Made by a program: the position numbers and the translations under genes | Notes under the pieces: model-generated | Databases searched by the model: none | Told to the model about the DNA's origin: nothing | What the model saw: the letters and a program-made list of their open reading frames with translations, nothing else | Assembly: GCA_003137095.1 (NCBI GenBank) | Contig: PLET01000071.1 | Location: 1,455 to 65,454 of the forward strand | DNA length: 64,000 nt | Source of the DNA: Gammaproteobacteria bacterium | GTDB taxonomy: Bacteria > Pseudomonadota > Gammaproteobacteria > Steroidobacterales > Steroidobacteraceae | Reading direction: 5' to 3' | Part shown: piece by piece, positions 49,000 through 56,773 of the stretch | Layout: every line of letters begins with the position of its first letter | Numbering within the stretch: position 1 is the first letter of the stretch

Positions 49000-50172
49000 A
49001 TGTCCGCATCCGCCTTCCGCGATTTCAATTTCGGCCTCGGCGAGGACCTCGACGCCGTGCGCGATCAGGTGCGCCGTTTCGCGCAGGAGCGCATCGCCCC
49101 GCGTGCCGGTGAGATCGACCGCTCCAATGTGTTTCCGCGCGATTTGTGGCCGGAATTCGGCGCGCTGGGGCTGATGGGCATGACGGTGTCCGCCGCCGAC
49201 GGCGGATCCGGACTGGGTTACCTCGCCCACACCGTGGCCATGGAAGAGATCTCCCGCGCGTCGGCCGCGGTCGCCTTGAGCTACGGCGCGCACTCGAACC
49301 TGTGCATCAACCAGATCGCCCTGAACGCCAGCGCGGAGCAGAAGCAGCAACACCTGCCCAAATTGATCAGCGGCGAGCACGTGGGTGCGCTCGCGATGTC
49401 CGAACCCGGCGCAGGTTCCGACGTCGTATCGATGCAGCTGAGGGCGCACAAGCGCGGCGACCGCTACGTGCTCGACGGACGCAAGATGTGGATCACCAAC
49501 GGTCCCGAGGCCGACGTGCTGGTCGTCTATGCCAAGACCGACCCAGCCGCCGGCGCCCGCGGCATCAGCGCCTTCATCATAGAAAAAGGACTGGCCGGCT
49601 TCAGCGCGGCGCAAAAGCTCGACAAGCTCGGCATGCGCGGGTCGAGCACCAGCGAACTGGTGTTCGACGGCTGCGAGGTGCCCGCCGCCAATTTGTTGGG
49701 CACGGAGAATCATGGCGTCAGCGTGCTGATGCGCGGCCTGGACTACGAGCGCGTGGTGCTCTCCGGCGGCCCGCTCGGCATCATGGCCGCCGCGCTCGAC
49801 GTCGCCGTTCCCTATGTGCGCGAACGCCGGCAATTCGGACAGGCCATCGGCAACTTCGAATTGGTGCAAGGGAAGCTCGCCGACATGTACGCTTCGCTCA
49901 ACGCCTGCCGCAGCTACGCCTATACGGTGGCCGCCGCCTGCGATCGCGGCGAGGCCACCCGCAAGGACGCCGCCGCCTGCATCTTGTTCTGCGCGGAGGC
50001 GGCGACGCGGGCGGCGCTGGACGGGATCCAACTGCTCGGCGGAAACGGCTACATCAACGACTATCCCACCGGACGGCTGCTGCGTGACGCCAAACTCTAC
50101 GAGATCGGCGCCGGCACCTCCGAGATCCGCCGCATGCTGATCGGCCGTGAATTGGTCGCCGAGGCGCCGTGA
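49000..50172 (+). CDS. isovaleryl-CoA dehydrogenase-like acyl-CoA dehydrogenase
   Basis: This 390-residue FAD enzyme would oxidise isovaleryl-CoA to 3-methylcrotonyl-CoA, the step before the carboxylase encoded divergently. Features are [77 protein letters not shown] (the family's catalytic Glu position) and [41 protein letters not shown]. All fit the IVD branch. ATG 49000 matches the family start. The stop overlaps the GntR gene by 4 bp (GTGA). Confidence 0.9.
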   Translation: MSASAFRDFNFGLGEDLDAVRDQVRRFAQERIAPRAGEIDRSNVFPRDLWPEFGALGLMGMTVSAADGGSGLGYLAHTVAMEEISRASAAVALSYGAHSNLCINQIALNASAEQKQQHLPKLISGEHVGALAMSEPGAGSDVVSMQLRAHKRGDRYVLDGRKMWITNGPEADVLVVYAKTDPAAGARGISAFIIEKGLAGFSAAQKLDKLGMRGSSTSELVFDGCEVPAANLLGTENHGVSVLMRGLDYERVVLSGGPLGIMAAALDVAVPYVRERRQFGQAIGNFELVQGKLADMYASLNACRSYAYTVAAACDRGEATRKDAAACILFCAEAATRAALDGIQLLGGNGYINDYPTGRLLRDAKLYEIGAGTSEIRRMLIGRELVAEAP

Positions 50173-50921
50173 CGGATCTGTTCGAACCCCTGGACGATCA
50201 TCCCGCCTATCGGCAGGTGGCGAACGCCATCGAGAGAAAAATCGTCGCGCGGGCGCTGCGCACCGGAGATCACCTGCCGTCCGAAACGGATCTTGCGCGG
50301 CAGTTCGGCGTCAACCGCTCCACGGTTCGCGAGGCCATCCGCGAATTGGAGATACAGGGACTGATCGGACGCGGACGCGGCGAGAAGCGCCTGAAGGTCA
50401 CGCGGCCCGAGCCGCAGCGCGTCAGCTCGGATGTCAGCCGTGCCTTGGCGCTGCACGACGTGACCTTTCAGGAGTTGTGGGAGGCCATGATGGCTCTCGA
50501 GCCTGCCGCGGCCGAATACGCCGCCGCCCGCCGCACGCCGGCCGAACTGCAGGCGCTCACCCGTGCCGCCGCCCGATTCAGGCGCGATGCCGGCGATACG
50601 GCGGCCGCCGTCGCGGCGGTGGTGGAATTCTTCACGGCGGTGGCCAAGGCCAGCGGCAATCGGGTGCTGAGCCTGTCACAGGCGCCGCTGAATCTGTTGC
50701 TGGCGCCGGCCCTTACGCAGATGATCGACCGGCTTGCCCAGGCCCGCCGACGCATCCAGGAGGCGCAGGAGCAGATCACCGCGGCCATCAGGCGGAAGGA
50801 CCGCGCCGAGGCGCGAACGTGGATGGAGAAGCACATCCGCGACTTCAAGCGCGGCTTCGATTTGCGCCCTATACTCACAGCGGCCGACGAACCGTCGGGC
50901 AGGCGCAAGGGCGGACGATGA
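50169..50921 (+). CDS. GntR family transcriptional regulator, FadR subfamily
   Basis: This 250-residue protein has an N-terminal winged helix ([58 protein letters not shown]) and a helical FCD-type ligand domain ([40 protein letters not shown]). Such regulators respond to acyl-CoA or carboxylate ligands. It is sandwiched by 4-bp overlaps between isovaleryl-CoA dehydrogenase and a nitroreductase, so it probably controls this operon and perhaps the divergent mccBA genes. The effector is unknown. Confidence 0.9.
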   Translation: MTDLFEPLDDHPAYRQVANAIERKIVARALRTGDHLPSETDLARQFGVNRSTVREAIRELEIQGLIGRGRGEKRLKVTRPEPQRVSSDVSRALALHDVTFQELWEAMMALEPAAAEYAAARRTPAELQALTRAAARFRRDAGDTAAAVAAVVEFFTAVAKASGNRVLSLSQAPLNLLLAPALTQMIDRLAQARRRIQEAQEQITAAIRRKDRAEARTWMEKHIRDFKRGFDLRPILTAADEPSGRRKGGR

Positions 50922-51508
50922 GACCGGCATTGGACGATGCTTCTTTGGATCAACTGTTCCGCGCGGCGCGCTCCTACAACCGCTGGGCGCCGGAACTTGT
51001 GCCGGAGAAGACCATCCGCGATTTGTACGAGCTTCTCAAATGGGGACCCACCGCGGTCAACTGCACGCCCGCACGATTCGTGTTCGTGACCGGCGATGAG
51101 GCCAGGTCGAAACTGGTGGGCTGCGTGTCGCCGGGCAACGTGGTCAAAGTACAGACCGCGCCGGTGACGGCGATCATCGGCATGGACGAGAAGTTCGCGG
51201 ACAAGCTGCCGGTGCTGTTTCCGCACATGCCCAATGTGGCCGACCATTTCAAGGATCCCGACCTGGTCCGAACCACCATGATGCGCAACTCATCGCTGCA
51301 GGGCGCGTATCTGCTGTTGGCGGCGCGCGCCCTCGGGCTCGACGGCGGTCCGATGTCGGGCTTCGATCACGCCAAGGTCGATGCAGCATTCTTTTCAGGC
51401 ACGTCGGTGAAGTCCAATTTTCTGTGCGCGCTCGGAATTGGCACGAACGAATTGCTGTATCCGCGCAATCCGCGCCTGCCATTCGAGGAGGCCTGCCGGA
51501 TCGCTTAG
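50918..51508 (+). CDS. nitroreductase family protein, RutE/HadB-like
   Basis: This 196-residue FMN reductase has exactly the RutE length and pattern: LYELLKWGPTAVNCTPARFVFV, APVTAIIGMDEKFADKLPVLFPH, MRNSSLQGAYLLLAARALGLDGGPMSGFD and LPFEEACRIA. RutE reduces malonic semialdehyde in pyrimidine breakdown. No other rut gene is present here, so a different semialdehyde or enoyl substrate from acyl-CoA breakdown is possible. It is the last gene of the three-gene operon, in a 4-bp overlap with the regulator. Confidence 0.87.
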   Translation: MRPALDDASLDQLFRAARSYNRWAPELVPEKTIRDLYELLKWGPTAVNCTPARFVFVTGDEARSKLVGCVSPGNVVKVQTAPVTAIIGMDEKFADKLPVLFPHMPNVADHFKDPDLVRTTMMRNSSLQGAYLLLAARALGLDGGPMSGFDHAKVDAAFFSGTSVKSNFLCALGIGTNELLYPRNPRLPFEEACRIA

Positions 51509-51511
51509 GGG

Positions 51512-51533
51512 GAACCGCAGCGCCGGCTGGTTC
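51512..51533. terminator. hairpin between convergent nitroreductase and cupin genes
   Basis: GAACC (51512-51516) pairs with GGTTC (51529-51533), with an inner AGC/GCT pair. It lies in the 23-bp gap and touches the cupin stop. There is no T-run; it may end transcription from both sides. Confidence 0.35.
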
Positions 51534-51921
51534 AGAGGATCTGTTCGCGCACCGTATCCGATCCGGCCGGGTCGTGCGGAAGGCTGCAGAAGGACACCAT
51601 CACCATCGGCATGCTGCCGGTGTTGCGATAGGCGTGCACCACGCCCGGCGGGATGGTGAAGCGCCAGATCTCGCCTGCGGGCACCTCGATGTCGCGCACG
51701 GCACCCGCCTCCTTGAGGCGCACCAGGCAAGGCCCCACCACCGTCGTCATCTCCATCGCGCCACGGTGAAAATGATTGCCGCGAACCTCGTCCGGCTGGG
51801 TCAACACCACATGCACGTTTCTCTGCGCGGCCAGTTCACGGTCGTTCAGGGGTTCGAACAGACTGCCGCGCGCATCGCGGTGCGTCTTGACCGTCTCGAT
51901 GGCGGTGGACTGCCCGCTCAA
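51532..51921 (-). CDS. cupin protein (CapF C-terminal/WxcM-like)
   Basis: This 129-residue beta-barrel has DARGSLFEPLNDRELAAQRNVHVVLTQPDEVRGNHFHRGAMEMTTVVGPCLVRLK and IPPGVVHAYRNTGSMPMVMVSFC. GNHFHRGAMEM supplies the metal histidines and resembles the cupin half of CapF and sugar-isomerase cupins. The preferred start is TTG at 51921, which overlaps the protease stop as TTGA and gives the natural N-terminus. The track's longer ORF runs back into the protease gene. Its role next to a secreted protease is unclear. Confidence 0.75.
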   Translation of the reverse strand: MSGQSTAIETVKTHRDARGSLFEPLNDRELAAQRNVHVVLTQPDEVRGNHFHRGAMEMTTVVGPCLVRLKEAGAVRDIEVPAGEIWRFTIPPGVVHAYRNTGSMPMVMVSFCSLPHDPAGSDTVREQIL

Positions 51922-54350
51922 TGCAGACGCACCCGCCGCCGGCCGGCCGCGAGCAAGCCGGCGGCGAACAGCAGTTCGGGCCACCCGAGCGCACCGCCGC
52001 CCTTGCTCGGCGCGGTCACCGTGAGGGCGGCGCTGCTGGCGGCGCCATTGCCGCCGGCGGGGGCCGTCGTGAGCGCGCCGGCCGCGAAGGTGCTGGCATA
52101 GGTGCCCGCCGCGGCGCTTTCCACCGGCAGGATGACGCTGCAACTTCTATTGGCCGGGATTATGAAGTCGCTGAGCGCATAGCCGGTGGTGGTGTAGGTC
52201 GCGTTCGAGCCCGTGCCCGCACAGCTGGTGGTAGCCATAGGACTTGCCGCGATGGTCAGTCCGCCCGGCAGCGTTCCGCTGAAATTCGACTGCGTCAGAT
52301 CAAAGCCGTTGGCGTTCGCCAGGGTGATGGTGAGGGTCGAGACCGTGTTCTCGCCGACGCTCGCGGGCGAGAACGACTGGCTCACGGTCGGCGGCGTGGG
52401 CGCGACCGACACGGCCGTGGGACAGGCCGTGGCAGCCGTGGCAGCCGCGGCGCCGGTGGTATTGGTCGGGCTGGTGGTGGCGCTGGTGGAAGTCACGGTG
52501 ATCACGGCGATGCCGGTCGCGCCCAACGAATCGGTGACCCTCAGGGTGACCGTGCCCTGCGACGTGCCCGGAATCACCGTGACCTTCGATGCATTGGTCG
52601 CCGAGCCGAAGGTGATGCCGCCGCCCGCGGCGCTCCACGCAAAGCTCAGGGCACCGCCGCCGCACTGCGGCGTAGAGCCGCCGGCGTCGAATACCGCGCC
52701 GGTTCCGCTCGACACCGCGGCCGGCAGCGACACCAAGACAATCGGCTGCTGCGCGGCCATCACGGCATTCAGGGCATTGACCATGCCGGCGCCGCATTGT
52801 CCGGCCACGCACGCGCACTCGCCGCTGGTCGGATCGGTGGTCGGACAGGTGGGCACTCCGGCGGCGCCCGGCGGAAATGCGGTGGCGCTCGATTCGATGC
52901 GTGCAATCAGCTGGGCGGGTGTGAGATTGGCGTTGACGGCGCGCATCAGCGCAGCGATGCCGGATACGATGGGCGCCGAGAAGCTGGTGCCGAGATTGGT
53001 GTTGGTGTCATCCGTATAGCTGTTGGCCCCCGGCACCGTCGCGCCGAGATTGAAGGTGGTATCGATGGAGCGCAGACAGGCGCCGGATGAATTGATGCAA
53101 TTGCCGGCCGGCGCCGACACGCCCACCTGCGCACCGAAGCTGCTGTAGCCCACCTTGGTGCCCACGTTGCGCAGCCCCGCCACCGCCAGCACGCCGGCGC
53201 AGTCGGCCGGTTCGTCGACCGGGGCGAGCGATCCCGGGTTGCCGCCGTTGCCGGCGGAGGCGACGATGAGCACGCCCTTGGCGAGGATGCTGGCGATCAC
53301 GCCGGGATACGGATCATTGGCATCCGTGCAGGTGCCGGTGCCGCCCAGGCTCAGGTTGATGATGTTGGCCGGATGGGGATTGTCCGGCACTCCCGCGACC
53401 GCAATGCCGGCGGCCCACTGCATGCCGGCGAGGATGTCCGAATCATAGCCGGCGCACTTGCCGAGCGCGCGCACCGGCAATAGCCAGGTGCCCCAGGTCA
53501 TGCCGGCGATGCCGGCGTCATTGTTGGTGATGGCGCCCAACACCCCCATCACGCGCGTGCCGTGCCAGGAGCTGTTGGCGCTGGGGCAGTCGGCGGCCGG
53601 GAACACCGCGGTGTTCTGCTGATCGGCGCTGTCGATCCAATCGCCGGGGTCCGAGGGGTCGGGGTCCCAGCCGTCGCCGTCGTTGGCCGACAAGTAGGTC
53701 CCCAAGGCCGCCCCGGTGGTCGAATTGTAATCCTCTCCCACGAAGTCATAACCCGGCAGCAGCCGCCCGCCGCCGCCCAATCCCGCGCGCAGCAGGTCCG
53801 GGTGATCGAAGCGCACGCCGGTGTCGACGTCGGCGATGACGGTACCGGTGCTGCCGGTAGTGATGTTCCAGGCCGACACGACATCGGTGGCCGCCAGGTC
53901 CATGGTGGACACGCCCTGCACGGTGGCGTTGGGATTCGGCGTCAGCATGTACCACTGGCCGCTCGCGGTGCTGCTCGGCTGGAACAGCGGATCATTCGGC
54001 ACATCGAGCGCATAGCGGCGCTGGTCGACTGCGGCGAGGCTCACCGCCGGATCCGTGCGCAGTGTGGCGAGCGCCGTCAGCACATCGGCGCCGTACAGCG
54101 TCTTTTGCAGGAACAGCACGTGCAGCTTCGCCGCGAACTGGCGGGATTTCGCGAACGCAAGGCCGTGTCGGGCCGCCAGCGCAGCCACATCGGCGGCACC
54201 GGCAGGCGCCCGGAAGCCGACGATCAGGCGATGGGTCTGCGGGCCGATGTCGACCGGATGCGTGCGCACCGAGTTGCGTTCCGCCGCTGCGGCCTGCGCC
54301 GGGCCGGCACCCAGGGCCAGCACCACGAGAATGAATATGACCGCACGCAT
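51918..54350 (-). CDS. secreted S8 (subtilisin-like) protease with C-terminal sorting tail
   Basis: This 810-residue protein has a signal peptide (MRAVIFILVVLALGAGPAQAAAA) and a propeptide (RLIVGFRAPAGAADVAALAARHG). The catalytic domain has the triad in VIADVDTGVRFDHPDL, SSWHGTRVMGVLGA and LGTSFSAPIVSGIAALM. After it come a PKD/Ig-like segment, a Thr/Ala-rich linker and a beta domain (SFSPASVGENTVSTLTITLANANGFDL). The last residues, GGGALGWPELLFAAGLLAAGRRRVR, form a Gly-rich, hydrophobic, Arg-rich tail like GlyGly-CTERM signals processed by rhombosortase. It is divergent from the aldehyde dehydrogenase, with about 290 bp of control region between. Confidence 0.92.
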   Translation of the reverse strand: MRAVIFILVVLALGAGPAQAAAAERNSVRTHPVDIGPQTHRLIVGFRAPAGAADVAALAARHGLAFAKSRQFAAKLHVLFLQKTLYGADVLTALATLRTDPAVSLAAVDQRRYALDVPNDPLFQPSSTASGQWYMLTPNPNATVQGVSTMDLAATDVVSAWNITTGSTGTVIADVDTGVRFDHPDLLRAGLGGGGRLLPGYDFVGEDYNSTTGAALGTYLSANDGDGWDPDPSDPGDWIDSADQQNTAVFPAADCPSANSSWHGTRVMGVLGAITNNDAGIAGMTWGTWLLPVRALGKCAGYDSDILAGMQWAAGIAVAGVPDNPHPANIINLSLGGTGTCTDANDPYPGVIASILAKGVLIVASAGNGGNPGSLAPVDEPADCAGVLAVAGLRNVGTKVGYSSFGAQVGVSAPAGNCINSSGACLRSIDTTFNLGATVPGANSYTDDTNTNLGTSFSAPIVSGIAALMRAVNANLTPAQLIARIESSATAFPPGAAGVPTCPTTDPTSGECACVAGQCGAGMVNALNAVMAAQQPIVLVSLPAAVSSGTGAVFDAGGSTPQCGGGALSFAWSAAGGGITFGSATNASKVTVIPGTSQGTVTLRVTDSLGATGIAVITVTSTSATTSPTNTTGAAAATAATACPTAVSVAPTPPTVSQSFSPASVGENTVSTLTITLANANGFDLTQSNFSGTLPGGLTIAASPMATTSCAGTGSNATYTTTGYALSDFIIPANRSCSVILPVESAAAGTYASTFAAGALTTAPAGGNGAASSAALTVTAPSKGGGALGWPELLFAAGLLAAGRRRVRLH

Positions 54351-54382
54351 TGTCAGATCTCCACGCGGGCATGCACCCGGAG

Positions 54383-54396
54383 CATTGGTACCAATG
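54383..54396. promoter_or_regulatory. perfect 14-bp palindrome upstream of the S8 protease
   Basis: CATTGGTACCAATG reads the same on both strands. It lies 33-46 bp upstream of the protease start codon, suitable for an operator or a dimeric regulator site. On the minus strand a TATACT (complement of AGTATA near 54451) could be the protease -10 box farther upstream. Confidence 0.4.
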
Positions 54397-54469
54397 ACTC
54401 ACCCCATTGCACCAGGCCGTGCGCGGATGGCGACATCGAATCGCGCACAAAGTATAGATAACTATCCAC

Positions 54470-54488
54470 CCGACGGTGGAACCGTCGG
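54470..54488. promoter_or_regulatory. perfect hairpin in the protease/aldehyde dehydrogenase control region
   Basis: CCGACGGT and ACCGTCGG flank a GGA loop. GCCGGC repeats follow directly. It lies between a probable protease promoter and the aldehyde dehydrogenase leader. It may act as an insulating terminator or a regulatory hairpin. Confidence 0.35.
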
Positions 54489-54638
54489 CGGCCGGCGACA
54501 GGCCGGCGCGGTTTCGGTCGGGCGGAACCGGCCGGCGGTTGCGCACCGGTGCCTGCGCTTGGCTCGGCCCGCGCAGCGCCGGCCGCCAGCGGGTAGAATG
54601 CCCGCTTCTTCGTCTTTAACTCTTCCATGAGGCACGCG

Positions 54639-56072
54639 ATGACTTACGACGACCGGCAATTCTACATCGACGGCAGCTGGGTGGATCCTGTCGAACCCAA
54701 GGAGTTCCAGGTGATCAACCCGGCGAACGAAACCGTGGCGGGGGTCATATCCATGGGCGGCTCCAACGACGTCGACCGGGCGGTGGCCGCGGCCCGGCGT
54801 GCCTTCGACGCCTATTCGCGCACCACGCCGGCGGAGCGGCTGGCGCTGCTCGAACGCGTGCTCGCCGCCTATAAGGCGCGCTACGACGAGATCGCCCGGG
54901 CGATTTCCACCGAGATGGGGGCGCCCATCACGCTCGCCCAGGGCGCGCAGACACGGATCGGCGTGGGCCACATCAGCGCCATGATCGACGTTCTGAAGAC
55001 ATTCAAATTCGAAGAGATGCACGGCACGACGCGCCTGGTGCAGGAGCCAGTCGGCGTCTGCGCGCTGATCACGCCGTGGAATTGGCCCATGAACCAGGTC
55101 GCCGCCAAGGTGGTGCCGGCGCTCGCCGCAGGCTGCACCATGGTGCTCAAACCCTCGGAATATGCGCCGTTCAGCGCCATTCTCTGGGCGAAAGTCATGC
55201 ACGAAGCCGGCGTTCCGGCAGGCGTGTTCAATCTGATCAACGGCGACGGCCCGAACGTGGGTGCGCCGCTATCCAGGCATCCCGACATCGACATGGTGTC
55301 GTTCACCGGCTCGACCCGCGCCGGCACCGAAGTGGCGAAGAACGCCGCGGCGTCGGTGAAGCGCGTGCACCAGGAACTCGGCGGCAAATCGCCGAACGTG
55401 TTGCTGGAGGATGCCGATTTCGAACGCGCCGTGAAGCAAAGCGTGCTGCACGTGTTCCAGAATTCCGGCCAATCCTGCAATGCACCGACCCGCATGCTGG
55501 TGCCGGAGGCGAAGCTCGCGGAGGTCGAGGCCATCGCCAGGCGGGTCGCGGAAACGGTGGTGGTCGGCGATCCGGCGTCCCCGAAGACCACGGTGGGTCC
55601 GGTGGTGTCGAAACTGCAGTTCGATCGCGTCGAGGGATTCATCGGCAAGGGCATCGCCGAGGGTGCGCGTCTGATCTGCGGAGGAACCGGACGGCCCGAC
55701 GGCCTGACCAAGGGGTATTTCGTCAAGCCGACGATTTTCTCGCAGGTGCGCAACGACATGACCGTCGCGCGCGAGGAGATTTTCGGTCCGGTGCTGTGCA
55801 TTCTGCCGTATCAGACCGAGGAACAAGCCGTCCAGATCGCCAATGACACGCCGTATGGCCTGGCCGCCTACGTTTGGTCCAAGGACAATGTGCACGCCCG
55901 ACGCGTGGGCAACCGCATCAGGGCCGGACAGGTCGCCTTGAACGGCGCCTCCGGCGACATGAAGACGCCGTTCGGCGGCTTCAAGATGTCCGGCAACGGG
56001 CGCGAATACGGCGAACATGGGTTGCGCGACTTCCTGGAGGTCAAGGCCGTCATTGGTGTGGACGCCGCCTGA
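54639..56072 (+). CDS. aldehyde dehydrogenase family protein
   Basis: This 477-residue NAD(P)-dependent enzyme oxidises aldehydes to acids. FYIDGSWVDPVEPKEFQVINPANE starts the fold. ITPWNWPMNQVAAKVVPALAAGCTMVLKPSEYAP binds the cofactor. VHQELGGKSPNVLLED has the general base, FQNSGQSCNAPTRMLV the catalytic Cys, and EEIFGPVLCILPY is also typical. ATG 54639 is chosen over 54627 because GAGG lies 6 nt before it. Substrate unknown; small aliphatic or semialdehydes are likely. It is followed 14 bp on by an ABC transporter operon. Confidence 0.9.
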   Translation: MTYDDRQFYIDGSWVDPVEPKEFQVINPANETVAGVISMGGSNDVDRAVAAARRAFDAYSRTTPAERLALLERVLAAYKARYDEIARAISTEMGAPITLAQGAQTRIGVGHISAMIDVLKTFKFEEMHGTTRLVQEPVGVCALITPWNWPMNQVAAKVVPALAAGCTMVLKPSEYAPFSAILWAKVMHEAGVPAGVFNLINGDGPNVGAPLSRHPDIDMVSFTGSTRAGTEVAKNAAASVKRVHQELGGKSPNVLLEDADFERAVKQSVLHVFQNSGQSCNAPTRMLVPEAKLAEVEAIARRVAETVVVGDPASPKTTVGPVVSKLQFDRVEGFIGKGIAEGARLICGGTGRPDGLTKGYFVKPTIFSQVRNDMTVAREEIFGPVLCILPYQTEEQAVQIANDTPYGLAAYVWSKDNVHARRVGNRIRAGQVALNGASGDMKTPFGGFKMSGNGREYGEHGLRDFLEVKAVIGVDAA

Positions 56073-56085
56073 AGCGCGGGGCGCG

Positions 56086-56772
56086 GTGACCGACACCCCG
56101 GTTTTGCACATCGAGGGATTGTGCAGGCGCTTTCGCGCGGATCGACCGCCGATACTCGAAGGCATCAACCTCACGCTGCGCCAGGGCGAATATCTGGCGA
56201 TCATGGGCGAATCCGGCGTCGGCAAATCCACCCTCCTGAATCTGTTGGCCGGACTCGATCGGCCCGATGCCGGCCGGGTGGTGCTAGAAGGGGCCGATCT
56301 GTCGGCACTCGATGACGATGCGGCGACGCTGCTCAGGCGGCGTGCGGTGGGATTCGTGTTTCAGGCCTTCCACGTGCTGCCCTATCTGACGGTCGAGCAG
56401 AATGTTGCGCTGCCGCTCGAACTGCTCAGCATGCCGCAGCCGGAGCGCGGCCGGCGTACGGCCGAAATGCTCGACGCGGTGGGCATCGCGGCGCTGGCGA
56501 AACGCCCTGCGCGCGAATTATCGGGCGGCGAGGTGCAGCGCGTTGCCATCGCTCGCGCCCTGGTGCATCGGCCGCGGCTGGTGCTCGCCGATGAGCCGAC
56601 GGGAAACCTCGACCCGCGCAGCGCATCGCAGATCCTGGATCTGCTGCGCGCGCAGATCAAGAGCAGCGCCGGCGCCGGCATTCTCATCACCCATTCGCGC
56701 ACCGCCGCCGAAACGGCCGACCGCATCCTGGTGCTCGACGCCAACGGTCTCGGTCCGCGGGCGTCGGCCTAA
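56086..56772 (+). CDS. ABC transporter ATP-binding protein (LolD/YbbA-type)
   Basis: This 228-residue ATPase has Walker A GESGVGKST, Q-loop FQAFHVLPYLTVEQN, signature ELSGGEVQRVAIARAL, Walker B LVLADEPTGNLD and the H-loop ITHS. It belongs to the MacB/LolD/YbbA group that drives FtsX-like permeases in mechanotransmission. The GTG at 56086 gives the proper N-terminus. Its stop is directly followed by the permease GTG (1 bp apart). Confidence 0.93.
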   Translation: MTDTPVLHIEGLCRRFRADRPPILEGINLTLRQGEYLAIMGESGVGKSTLLNLLAGLDRPDAGRVVLEGADLSALDDDAATLLRRRAVGFVFQAFHVLPYLTVEQNVALPLELLSMPQPERGRRTAEMLDAVGIAALAKRPARELSGGEVQRVAIARALVHRPRLVLADEPTGNLDPRSASQILDLLRAQIKSSAGAGILITHSRTAAETADRILVLDANGLGPRASA

Positions 56773-56773
56773 A

